From NCBI GenBank assembly GCA_035553055.1, contig DATNEK010000187.1, positions 1-30,257 on the forward strand: a DNA stretch of 30,257 nt, written 5' to 3'. Below are positions 23,304 through 30,225 of the stretch, in pieces; the first letter of the stretch is position 1; the number at the start of each line of letters is the position of its first letter. The stretch is from Chersky-822 sp035553055. GTDB lineage: Bacteria > Actinomycetota > Actinomycetes > Streptosporangiales > Streptosporangiaceae. The notes below the pieces were generated by a model, which saw only the letters and a list, made by a program, of their open reading frames with translations, did no database searches and had not been told where the DNA came from. The position numbers and the translations under genes are program-made.

Positions 23304-24077
23304 ATGGCGGAAACCTCCGGTTCAAGACACCGCGCCTTTCGAGCCCGTTCAGCTCCAGCGCTGACGGTTTCGAGAAGCCGCGGTGCCTTGAGCGGTCTGC
23401 TGCTCATCTTGCTGGGCATCTGGGGTGGCCTGGTCCCGCTGATCGGCCCCTACGTGCATTACGCCTACACGCCTGACAAGGTGTGGACGACTACATCAGG
23501 CCGGGCCTGGCTTGAGTTCGCCCCAGCCGCCGCCGCGGTCGTCGGCGGCCTCTTGCTGCTGGCGAGCAGGCTCCGTCCGTTGGCTCTGACTGGGGCGACG
23601 CTGGCCGCCATGAGCGGTGCCTGGTTTATCGTCGGCAGCACGGTGGCCAGGTTCTGGACGCAAAATCCGCCGACCCAGGGGATTCCGGTCGGCGGCGCGA
23701 TTGCCAGGGCTGCCGAGCAGATCGGGTTCTTCACCGGCCTCGGCGCGGTCATCATCTGCGTCGCGGCGGTGGCCGTCGGCCGCCTGTCGGTGATCTCGGC
23801 CAAAGACACCAGGCTGGCCGAGCGCGGGGCGAAGGACAGCCCGGAAGCTATAGTGACCGATCCGCGCACCACCGACGTCACGACGCCGCTGTCCGCGACC
23901 TCACGCGGGGGCGTCGCTGGTGCTGGCGGCACCGCGACAACCGAGAGAAGGACCCCCATGGCCGCGCTGACACGCATCGCCAGCAGAAACAAGCCAACCG
24001 GAAAACCCGACGAAGGCGCCGACAACTCGGCGTCGGAGCAGGCGGATCAACTCAGCTCTAGCTCTAACCGCCGCTAG
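23304..24077 (+). CDS. Four-helix membrane protein of unknown function
   Basis: The 257-residue protein starts at ATG 23304 with AAGGAG eight bases upstream; an in-frame GTG at 23295 overlaps that site and is rejected. After a basic N-terminus come four hydrophobic segments: around SGLLLILLGIWGGLVPLIG, AAAAVVGGLLLLA, a third with GATLAAMSGAWFIVGSTV, and FTGLGAVIICVAAVAVG. A WTTTSGRAWLEF loop follows helix one. The last 90 residues are polar, Ala/Thr/Ser-rich and probably disordered in the cytoplasm. I do not recognise a family. It is divergent from csoR and ends in a strong terminator, so it is a one-gene unit. Confidence 0.75.
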   Translation: MAETSGSRHRAFRARSAPALTVSRSRGALSGLLLILLGIWGGLVPLIGPYVHYAYTPDKVWTTTSGRAWLEFAPAAAAVVGGLLLLASRLRPLALTGATLAAMSGAWFIVGSTVARFWTQNPPTQGIPVGGAIARAAEQIGFFTGLGAVIICVAAVAVGRLSVISAKDTRLAERGAKDSPEAIVTDPRTTDVTTPLSATSRGGVAGAGGTATTERRTPMAALTRIASRNKPTGKPDEGADNSASEQADQLSSSSNRR

Positions 24078-24102
24078 CGAAATTCCGGCGCAAGCCGGGT
24101 GG

Positions 24103-24141
24103 ATCGGGACCCCGCTCTCACCGACGGGGTCCCGATTTTTG
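24103..24141 (+). terminator. Strong intrinsic terminator
   Basis: A perfect 12-bp stem (ATCGGGACCCCG with CGGGGTCCCGAT, 10-nt loop) is followed by a run of T. This is the only textbook U-tract terminator in the window. It ends the transcript of the four-helix membrane protein and insulates the tetR gene. Confidence 0.9.
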
Positions 24142-24259
24142 ACTCCAGCCGCACGCTGACCGGCAGGTTGATGCCGATCTGCGATACTTGGCCAGGCTTT
24201 GGGGATGCGGGATCTTTGATAATGCGATTTACTTTGAGTCCAGCTTGCGGATATCGCTC

Positions 24260-24322
24260 GGTCGATCGACCTTTCATATAAGAAATACGATACGGTCCGT
24301 TTTTTAAAACCTGAGGTAGGCT
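24260..24322 (+). promoter_or_regulatory. AT-rich promoter/operator region of the tetR gene
   Basis: This stretch is much richer in A/T than its surroundings. It holds a perfect palindrome GGTCGATCGACC (24260-24271), a TATAAG-like box (24277-24282), and the TetR-operator-like ACGGTCCGT (24292-24300) with AT-rich flanks. TAGGCT (24317-24322) is eight bases before the ATG. The last fits a leaderless -10, and the palindromes suggest autoregulation. Confidence 0.45.
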
Positions 24323-24330
24323 GTTGCTTC

Positions 24331-25350
24331 ATGGGGAGCCCTGGATTTTCGATGCGGCTCATGAAAGACGCGTCCGCTGCCGAAACGAGCGAGGCGGCAC
24401 TTCACCAATCCGCATATCCGGTGCTAGTAACACAGATGAGCACCGGTTCGCCGGGACCTCGCGCTGGGCACCAGAGCGGCAACGTCCGCGGCGACAGCGA
24501 ATCGGCGGATCCGGACTCCGGCGGCGTGCCAGGCAGCGCGGAGACCGGCAGTGCGGAGACCGGCAAGGCCGACCTGAGCGAGAGCGGAGCGGGAGCGCCC
24601 GGGACGCCAGCCACGGAACCTGATGAGCGAGGACCAGACAGCTCATCTCCCTCGGGTCGGGCGACCGCAGAGGCCAGGTCATCGGGCAAGGCGCTGCATG
24701 CCCCGCGCCGGGCCAGACGGCCACGGCGTGGCCGGCCGCGCAGCACGCACGCTGACCGCCGCATCCTGGACGCCGCCGCCGAGGTTATGGCGGAAAAAGG
24801 CATCAACGGGCTGACCATCGAAGAGGTCGCTGTCCGCGCGGGAGTGGGCAAGACCACCATCTACCGGCGCTGGTCATCGCGCGGGACGCTGGCGCTCGAC
24901 GCGTTCCTCGCCGAGTTCGAGTGGCAGCAGGGCCTGCCGAACACGGGCACTTTCGCCGGCGACTTGCGGGCCGCGATCGGCGCGTGGGCAAAGGCGGTCT
25001 CTGGCACGAACGCCGGCACCATGCTGGTCGGCCTGATCACCGAGATCCAGCACGATCGCGCTCTGGCGGATGCGTGGCGGGACCAGGTCATCGCGCCGCT
25101 GAGAGCCCAGTACTCGATCATGCTCGACCGCGGTGTCACTCGCGGCGAAATACCCGCGGAGACCGACGCGGGCGTCGTGCTTGACCTCCTTTTCGGCGCC
25201 TGCTACTACCGGCTGCTGCAACGCCAGCGGCCGCTCAATGATCAGTTTGTCTACCAGGTCGTTGACATCGTGGCGGCGGGCGTGGGTGCCCGCACGAACT
25301 TAGCTTGCAGCCAGCGCGGCCGGGGGGCCGGACGGACGTTCAGGAACTGA
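24331..25350 (+). CDS. TetR-family transcriptional regulator with long N-terminal extension
   Basis: A 339-residue regulator. Residues about 142-190 form the TetR helix-turn-helix (RRILDAAAEVMAEKGINGL, TIEEVAVRAGVGKTTIYRRW). The rest is a helical ligand-binding domain resembling the PF16859 type (GTMLVGLITEIQHDRAL, YYRLLQRQRPL). The first 125 residues are low-complexity, rich in Ser, Gly, Ala and acidic residues, with a 15-bp direct repeat (SAETG twice, 24532-24561). They end in a basic AT-hook-like RRGRPRS just before the HTH. ATG 24331 is supported by a leaderless -10; ATG 24352, 24361 and 24436 are alternatives that would shorten the extension. Its stop overlaps the convergent secreted-protein gene by 11 bp. 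Ligand and targets are unknown. Confidence 0.85.
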   Translation: MGSPGFSMRLMKDASAAETSEAALHQSAYPVLVTQMSTGSPGPRAGHQSGNVRGDSESADPDSGGVPGSAETGSAETGKADLSESGAGAPGTPATEPDERGPDSSSPSGRATAEARSSGKALHAPRRARRPRRGRPRSTHADRRILDAAAEVMAEKGINGLTIEEVAVRAGVGKTTIYRRWSSRGTLALDAFLAEFEWQQGLPNTGTFAGDLRAAIGAWAKAVSGTNAGTMLVGLITEIQHDRALADAWRDQVIAPLRAQYSIMLDRGVTRGEIPAETDAGVVLDLLFGACYYRLLQRQRPLNDQFVYQVVDIVAAGVGARTNLACSQRGRGAGRTFRN

Positions 25351-26389
25351 TTCGCTGCAGGGTCATGGTGCCGCGCAGGCCGTGGCTGATCTCGATGACC
25401 ACCGCGGAAGGACCAGCGACCAATTCGAAGGCGTCAGGCACGGTGACCGCGCCTGAACTGTGCCCGGTGGCGGCGTTCAGCTTGCTCACAGCTGGCTTGC
25501 CGCACTTCAACCCGTTGTGGCACACCTGCCCTAGCACGACCAACCCGATCCCGGTCGCCGCGATCGAAGTGTCGGTCGCGGTTACCCGCTTCGACGAGAC
25601 CAAGGCGAGCGTCTTGGCGTTGTAGCTGTTGACGCCCGGGTGGGCGGCGAAGGTGAGCAGATCGATCCGGCCGCCAATCACCGCGAGCGGCAGCGGCCCG
25701 AATCGAACGGCCGGCTGCTTGCGCTCGCTGACCGCGCCAGATGCGGTCGCGTGAGCAAGGAAGTAGCGGGTCTGGCCGCTGTTCGTATTCTCGAAGTAGA
25801 ACCCGGACGAGTTCGCGTCCATCGCGTCAGGGAACGCGAACTTGGTGATGACATGGACGGCCGACCGCGCGGTTGCGATCCTGCTCACCGTCGCGAATTC
25901 CAGCCCGCTCGAATCCGTTTCCGTATCGATCCACGACCAGAGGGTGCCGCCTTCGGCGAAAAGGCCTGCCATGGTCACCGGCGCTGGCTGATGCGGCAGC
26001 TTCCAATGCCGCACCTTGCTGACATCGGACTTCCGGTACTCGGTAACGGTGAGCCCGTTCTGCACGAACAGGTCAGAAGCGCTGGCGGCGATCGCGAGCA
26101 CCGTGCCGCCGGCGTGCAGCACTGTCCTAGGCGCTGAGTTGCCCGCGACGACGTAGACGACCGCGCCGCGTGAGTAGAACACCGCGCCGTTAGGCGCTTG
26201 CGCGAACGCGTTGTTCGTAACGTTCTTTGTGGTGCCCAGCGCGATCTTCGGACCGGCGTGCAGAGCGGGCGCCTTCGGCGCCGCCTCCGCACCCGACTGG
26301 GCCACGACTATGCCGGCGATGCCAAGCGCGATTGCCGGGATGAGCGCCCCAGCCAGTCGGCCCCTGCTCGCGACGGTGAGTGCGGACAT
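25340..26389 (-). CDS. Secreted protein, possibly beta-propeller-like
   Basis: This 349-residue exported protein has a Sec-type signal: a basic N-terminus (ASRGRLAG), a hydrophobic core (ALIPAIALGIAGIVVA) and probable cleavage after AEA. The mature part is built of repeated short beta-like stretches (for example GAVFYSRGAVVYVVAG, ASDLFVQNGLTVTEYRK, GRIDLLTF), suggesting a propeller, but I recognise no family. Two cysteines (VCHNGLKCGKP) may form a disulfide. ATG 26389 has AAAGGA nine bases upstream; ATG 26425 is a less likely start. It lies 58 bp after the anti-sigma gene on the same strand and may be in the sigma operon. Confidence 0.7.
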   Translation of the reverse strand: MSALTVASRGRLAGALIPAIALGIAGIVVAQSGAEAAPKAPALHAGPKIALGTTKNVTNNAFAQAPNGAVFYSRGAVVYVVAGNSAPRTVLHAGGTVLAIAASASDLFVQNGLTVTEYRKSDVSKVRHWKLPHQPAPVTMAGLFAEGGTLWSWIDTETDSSGLEFATVSRIATARSAVHVITKFAFPDAMDANSSGFYFENTNSGQTRYFLAHATASGAVSERKQPAVRFGPLPLAVIGGRIDLLTFAAHPGVNSYNAKTLALVSSKRVTATDTSIAATGIGLVVLGQVCHNGLKCGKPAVSKLNAATGHSSGAVTVPDAFELVAGPSAVVIEISHGLRGTMTLQRISS

Positions 26390-26447
26390 CAGCACTGATC
26401 CTTTCTCGGCGATCACGCTGGTCATCTTGTGCGCCGATCTTACAAAG

Positions 26448-27122
26448 TCAGATCGAGATCGTCAGCAAAGTCGGGCCGTGCACGACCTGAATCTCGATCG
26501 CGGACAAGTCCTGCTTGGGAATCGAGGTGCCGCCCACGATCAGCAGGGGCGCCGGGTGGCTAGGAACGCCGTAGCCGGCCGGCGGAACGCGCCAGCCAAC
26601 CAGGATCCGGCGCAATCCTGTGTCGGACACGGCGATGAGCTGGCAGTCAAGCGGTCCGCGCACCTTGGATAGCTTGAGCGTGACCTGAGTACCCCACGGC
26701 TTGGCCGCGAGGCCGACGACTCCCCGCAGGCCAGTGGTGAGATTCGTGGCCGAATGTCGCGTGCCGACCACGCTAAGCACCACCGGCTGCGCCTTCGTGG
26801 GTGCCAGGCCGAGGCCGGCGGCCACGCCTCCCGCGAGCAGCGCTAGGCCGGCCGCCGCGGCGAACAAGGCACTCCGCCTGGTGCGCTTGCGCTGAGCTGA
26901 TGCCCTGCGCGCCACCAGGTCGGCGACCGCGCTGTCGTCCGGCTCCTCGGCTTGGGCCAAAACAGGGCCAAGGCCGGCGAACAGATCGGCCATCGCGGAG
27001 AACTCACCGAGTTCCGCCTGGCAGGACAGGCATCCGGCCAGGTGAGCCTCGAAATCTTCTCGATCCTTCGCTTCGAGCAGGCCAAGCGAATAGGCGGCGA
27101 CGTCCATGTGCGCGATGCTCAC
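26448..27122 (-). CDS. Anti-sigma factor, RskA-like, zinc-binding
   Basis: This is a membrane anti-sigma factor of 224 residues. The N-terminal cytoplasmic domain carries the zinc-binding anti-sigma motif His-x3-Cys-x2-Cys (HLAGCLSCQAEL) near residue 30. After a basic stretch (RKRTRR) comes one membrane helix (SALFAAAAGLALLAGGVAAG). The extracytoplasmic domain ends with a beta-rich region (WRVPPAGYGVPS, SAIEIQVVHGPTLLTISI) like RskA-type C-terminal domains. GTG 27122 overlaps the sigma gene stop as GTGA; the frame extends upstream to 27659 but that part is the sigma gene in another frame. It should sequester the sigma factor until a signal, probably proteolytic, releases it. Confidence 0.85.
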   Translation of the reverse strand: MSIAHMDVAAYSLGLLEAKDREDFEAHLAGCLSCQAELGEFSAMADLFAGLGPVLAQAEEPDDSAVADLVARRASAQRKRTRRSALFAAAAGLALLAGGVAAGLGLAPTKAQPVVLSVVGTRHSATNLTTGLRGVVGLAAKPWGTQVTLKLSKVRGPLDCQLIAVSDTGLRRILVGWRVPPAGYGVPSHPAPLLIVGGTSIPKQDLSAIEIQVVHGPTLLTISI

Positions 27123-27652
27123 AGCGACACCCCTTGTTCGGCCAGGACTAGTCGAAGAGCGCGGAGGGCGTAGTAGACGCGTGACTTCACCGTGCCTGCC
27201 GGTATACCGAGGACCGCGGCGGCTTCGTTGACGGTCCGGTCGCTGAGTATTGTCTCGTTCAGCACCTGACGGTGAGAAGGCGAAAGGGTACGCAGCGCTT
27301 CGGTGACAATGACGCCGCGCAGCACGTCGTCGGTGAGGTCGGTGACCGAGGCCTTCTCTAGTCTCTCCTCCCCGGTCTCGACCGGCCGCGCGTCTTTTCT
27401 GCGTTGTTCGTCGATCACGATACGCCTGGCCACAGTCGCGAGCCAAGGCATCAATGAGGTGGCGGCGGGGTCGAGACGGCCGCCTTGCCGCCACGCGCGC
27501 AGCATGGTTTCCTGTACGACGTCCTCGGCTTGCTGCCGGTCCCCCGCTGTCAGCCTGAGCACGAACGCCATCAGCGGCGAGTAGTACTGACGATAGAGCT
27601 CGCTGACCAATCGGTCGTCTTCGGTGCCCCGCCCAGATGCGGGAATCGCCAT
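27119..27652 (-). CDS. ECF-type sigma factor (SigK-like)
   Basis: An extracytoplasmic-function sigma factor of 177 residues. Region 2 (YRQYYSPLMAFVLRLTAGDRQQAEDVVQETMLRAWR and MPWLATVARRIVIDEQRR) and region 4 (LRTLSPSHRQVLNETILSDRTVNEAAAVLGIPAGTVKSRVYYALRAL) are complete. ATG 27652 has GGGAG seven bases upstream, and the longer frame to 28090 is rejected as non-homologous. The stop overlaps the anti-sigma start by four bases, giving the usual sigma/anti-sigma pair. A secreted-protein gene follows on the same strand and another is divergent, so both may belong to its regulon. Confidence 0.92.
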   Translation of the reverse strand: MAIPASGRGTEDDRLVSELYRQYYSPLMAFVLRLTAGDRQQAEDVVQETMLRAWRQGGRLDPAATSLMPWLATVARRIVIDEQRRKDARPVETGEERLEKASVTDLTDDVLRGVIVTEALRTLSPSHRQVLNETILSDRTVNEAAAVLGIPAGTVKSRVYYALRALRLVLAEQGVSL

Positions 27653-27728
27653 CGAACAACTCCCGTCAGCGCACCGTAGATGGGCCTCAATTCCCCGGAT
27701 CGTATCGCAGGCAAGATCGGCTGCAACG

Positions 27729-27740
27729 CCATTGCAATGG
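27729..27740. promoter_or_regulatory. 12-bp palindrome in the sigma-factor divergent region
   Basis: CCATTGCAATGG is a perfect palindrome 77 bp upstream of the sigma gene start, inside the 288-bp region shared with the divergent secreted-protein gene. It may be an operator for either gene. No convincing ECF -35/-10 pair was identified in this region. Confidence 0.35.
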
Positions 27741-27940
27741 ACGCCGCGACCCTTGATCACTGGACGCGGGCAACGGCAAAGGTCAACGGCACCTAAAGCT
27801 CTCAGCGAACTCCCAGGAAATATCGCCCGCCGCGCTGAACCATGCCGACTCGCGGCTGCGTACCCCTGTCCGACATCCCGGGCCCGGGGGGAATCAGACC
27901 GGCGGCACACCGCTGCCATCGAGACAGGAGCTTTCCGATC

Positions 27941-28579
27941 ATGAGTCACCTCCAGACACCACGCAAGCGCCTGCTTACCAAGGCGGCCATCGGCCTCAGC
28001 GCGCTCGGCCTCGTCGGCGCTGCCGCACTCTCCGTCGGCCTGACGTCGGCGGGAGCGACCCCGACCAAGCCGACCGCGGCTGCCAAGCACGGGTCCTTCT
28101 CGTTCAGGCTCGTGCCGTCACCGCACATTCACGCCTGCCTACCGCACGCCGGCGGGCACGTCACGATCACCCACACTGGTATCAACGACACGATGACGAT
28201 TTCCGTTCACGGCATGCCGCCGGGTACTGGCTTCGACGCGTTCGTGATCCAGCAGCCGCTCAAGCCTTTCGGTGTTTCCTGGTATCAGACGGACGTCCAG
28301 GCGGGCAGGTCCGGTTCGGGATCGGCGACGGTTCGCGGTGTCTTCAGCAAGGAGACCTTCTCGGTGTCGCCCGGCGGAACCGTCACGTTCAAGCCGACCC
28401 ACCAGTTCCACATCGGCCTGTGGTTCAACAACCCGAAGACGCCATTCCTCATCGGTTGCGAGCCTGGCGCGACGGCACCGGTCGTGACGCCGTTCAACGG
28501 CGAGCAGCACGCGGGCATCCAGGCACTGAACACCTCGCAGTTCCCCGTCAACAAGGGCCCGCTGTCCCACGTCGGCTAG
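27941..28579 (+). CDS. Secreted protein of unknown function
   Basis: A 212-residue exported protein. The signal peptide has basic residues (PRKRLLTK), a hydrophobic core (AAIGLSALGLVGAAALSVGL) and likely cleavage near SAGA. The mature part starts with a Thr/Ala/Lys-rich stretch, then a beta-rich domain (GHVTITHTGINDTMTISVHG, FDAFVIQQPLKPFGVSWYQTDVQ, then SGSATVRGVFS). Two cysteines (HACLPH and LIGCEPG) may form a disulfide. I do not recognise the family. ATG 27941 has AGGAG ten bases upstream; the upstream extension to 27842 is non-coding in appearance. Divergent placement from the ECF sigma gene suggests it may be a regulon member. Confidence 0.75.
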   Translation: MSHLQTPRKRLLTKAAIGLSALGLVGAAALSVGLTSAGATPTKPTAAAKHGSFSFRLVPSPHIHACLPHAGGHVTITHTGINDTMTISVHGMPPGTGFDAFVIQQPLKPFGVSWYQTDVQAGRSGSGSATVRGVFSKETFSVSPGGTVTFKPTHQFHIGLWFNNPKTPFLIGCEPGATAPVVTPFNGEQHAGIQALNTSQFPVNKGPLSHVG

Positions 28580-28596
28580 CGGCGTAGCCGAGGCGA

Positions 28597-28645
28597 GCGC
28601 GGTACCGGCCGGGAACTTCTCACTTACTCCCGGCGGGTACCGCGC
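28597..28645 (+). terminator. Long hairpin after the secreted-protein gene
   Basis: A 10-bp outer stem (GCGCGGTACC with GGTACCGCGC) and a 7-bp inner stem (GCCGGGA with TCCCGGC) are separated by one G-G mismatch and closed by a 13-nt loop. There is no T-run. It lies 18 nt past the stop and just before the permease operator, so it probably stops read-through into it. Confidence 0.7.
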
Positions 28646-28662
28646 CACCTCTTCGCATGTAG

Positions 28663-28690
28663 ATATACCACAGGGGGGTATATTGGCAGC
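28663..28690 (+). promoter_or_regulatory. CsoR-type operator overlapping a leaderless promoter
   Basis: ATATACC (28663-28669), seven bases, then GGTATAT (28677-28683) form a perfect 7-bp inverted repeat. Its G-rich centre reads on the other strand as the CsoR-box style TACCCCCCTGTGGTA. The -10 hexamer TATATT (28679-28684) overlaps the right arm, and the GTG start comes six bases later. Bound repressor would cover the -10 directly. This is the strongest regulatory site in the window. Confidence 0.7.
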
Positions 28691-30013
28691 GTGATGTCGA
28701 TCACTTCGCACGCGCTCGCTCTGGCCTCGGGAACGGTGCCCCACGACATCGGCGCTTCGTTGCGCGAGTCGTTCTTCATGTTCTGGGACACGCTCTGGGC
28801 GCTGGTAGCGGGCTTCACGCTGTCAGGCGCGGTGCAGGCGTTCGTCCCGCGAGAGGCGCTGAGGGCGAAGCTCGGCGATCACCGACCCTCCGCTGTCACC
28901 AGAGCATCGGTCGTCGGCGCGCTGTCTTCTTCCTGCTCGTATGCGGCCTCGGCGATGGCGAAGTCACTGTTCGCGAAGGGCGCGGACTTCGTCACCTCGA
29001 TGATCTTCATGTTCGCCTCGACCAACCTGGTGGTCGAACTCGGCATCGTGCTCGTCGTGCTGATCGGCTGGCAGTTCGTGGCCGCGCAATACGTGGGCGG
29101 CATCATCATGATCGTGCTGCTTGCCTTGGTCGGCGGGGTCTTCCTGAGCGGCCGGCTGGTGGCCTCGGCACGGGTCAAGCTCGACGCTGACCACCACCAG
29201 GGGTCCGGCCATGTGCACAGCACTGGCCACGAGCAGGGCACCCACGCTCGCCGGAAGCAGCCAGGTCAGACTCCCGTCCGCGGCAAGGCGGGCTGGGCCG
29301 ACGCGGCGACGTACACGATCGCCGACCTGACCATGCTCCGCCGGGAGATGATCATCGGCTTCCTCGCCGCTGGCTTCCTCGCGGTAGCGGTGCCCACCGC
29401 GTTCTGGCACGCGTTCTTCGTCTCCGGGCACGGCATCTGGACCAGCATCGAGAACGCCGTCGTCGGCCCGTTCATAGCCCTGATCAGCTTCGTCTGCTCG
29501 ATCGGCAACGTCCCGCTCGCCGCCGCCCTGTGGAAGGACGGCATCAGCTTCGGCGGCGTGGTCAGCTTCATCTTCGCCGACCTGATCGCCTTGCCGCTCG
29601 TGCTGATCTACCGCAAGTTCTACGGCGGACGGCTCGCGCTGCGCATGCTCGTCGTGTTCTGGGCCGTAATGGCCGCTGCCGGGCTGGTCACCGAGCTCAT
29701 GTTCTCCGCGGCCGGCCTGGTGCCGACCCGCCGGGCAGTGCGAATCGTGCCCGAGCATCTGACCTGGAACTACACGACCGTGCTCAACATCATCTTCCTG
29801 CTCGTGTTCGCGGTGCTGTATTACATGTACCGGAACCGGGACAAGCTTGGCGCCGGCGACGGCTACGCGATCGACCCGGTCTGCGGCATGCAGGTCGAGA
29901 AGTCGGCGGCACCGCGCCAGTCAGTCACCAAGGACGGCACCTACTGGTTCTGCTCAGATCGCTGCTGCGAGCGCTTCGCCCGCTCACGCGCCTCCCTCTC
30001 CGGGAGAGATTGA
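28691..30013 (+). CDS. PF03773-type permease with C-terminal YHS metal-binding domain
   Basis: A 440-residue membrane permease of the DUF318/ArsP-like family. Two helix bundles carry the repeated conserved cores SSSCSYAASAMAKSLFAKGAD and SFVCSIGNVPLAAALWKDG, the latter followed by SFGGVVSFIFADLIALPLVL. They are joined by a His-rich, probably cytoplasmic loop (ADHHQGSGHVHSTGHEQGTH). The last 45 residues are a YHS domain (DPVCGMQVEKSAA, then YWFCSDRCCERFARS), a small treble-clef-like metal-binding unit also found at copper ATPases. The start is GTG 28691, given the -10 at leaderless spacing; ATG 28694 is an alternative. With a CsoR-like box at its promoter, transport of Cu(I) or another thiophilic metal is likely, though arsenic compounds are possible. 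Confidence 0.85.
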   Translation: MMSITSHALALASGTVPHDIGASLRESFFMFWDTLWALVAGFTLSGAVQAFVPREALRAKLGDHRPSAVTRASVVGALSSSCSYAASAMAKSLFAKGADFVTSMIFMFASTNLVVELGIVLVVLIGWQFVAAQYVGGIIMIVLLALVGGVFLSGRLVASARVKLDADHHQGSGHVHSTGHEQGTHARRKQPGQTPVRGKAGWADAATYTIADLTMLRREMIIGFLAAGFLAVAVPTAFWHAFFVSGHGIWTSIENAVVGPFIALISFVCSIGNVPLAAALWKDGISFGGVVSFIFADLIALPLVLIYRKFYGGRLALRMLVVFWAVMAAAGLVTELMFSAAGLVPTRRAVRIVPEHLTWNYTTVLNIIFLLVFAVLYYMYRNRDKLGAGDGYAIDPVCGMQVEKSAAPRQSVTKDGTYWFCSDRCCERFARSRASLSGRD

Positions 30014-30027
30014 TCGAAGTGAGCGTT

Positions 30028-30164
30028 GTTCGGTGCTATGGATTCGGGGATCCATCGCACTTCGACACCCAGTCCCGCGCGGTTCGGCGCGATGGAATCG
30101 GGGATCCATCGCACGTCGACACCCAGTCCCGCGCGGTTCGGCGCGATGGAATCGGGGATCCATC
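30028..30164. repeat. 54-bp tandem repeats with internal hairpin
   Basis: Two full units (30028-30081, 30082-30135) and a partial third (30136-30164) follow directly after the permease stop. Unit one differs from unit two by only a few bases. Each carries an inverted repeat with arms GATGGAATC and GATCCATC around GGG; in unit one the left arm is altered (TATGGATTC). The block may act as terminator or be a mobile REP-like family. Confidence 0.85.
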
Positions 30165-30225
30165 AGGGAAAGTGAACATCTCAAATTAACGTGAGTTTCC
30201 GGCGTGTCGGTGGCAGGATCGTGGC

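Noticed and set aside
23186..23419. Longer CsoR frame
   Set aside because: It overlaps the divergent membrane protein gene. CsoR proteins begin close to the YLKRLRRIEGQ helix.
27123..27659. N-terminal extension of the anti-sigma frame
   Set aside because: It is the sigma gene read in another frame, with Arg-rich low-complexity translation. The GTGA overlap gives the proper start.
27653..28090. N-terminal extension of the sigma factor frame
   Set aside because: It is non-homologous, runs into the divergent secreted-protein gene, and a ribosome-binding site precedes ATG 27652.
30028..30164. CRISPR array
   Set aside because: Units are contiguous tandem copies with no variable spacers, and no cas gene is present.
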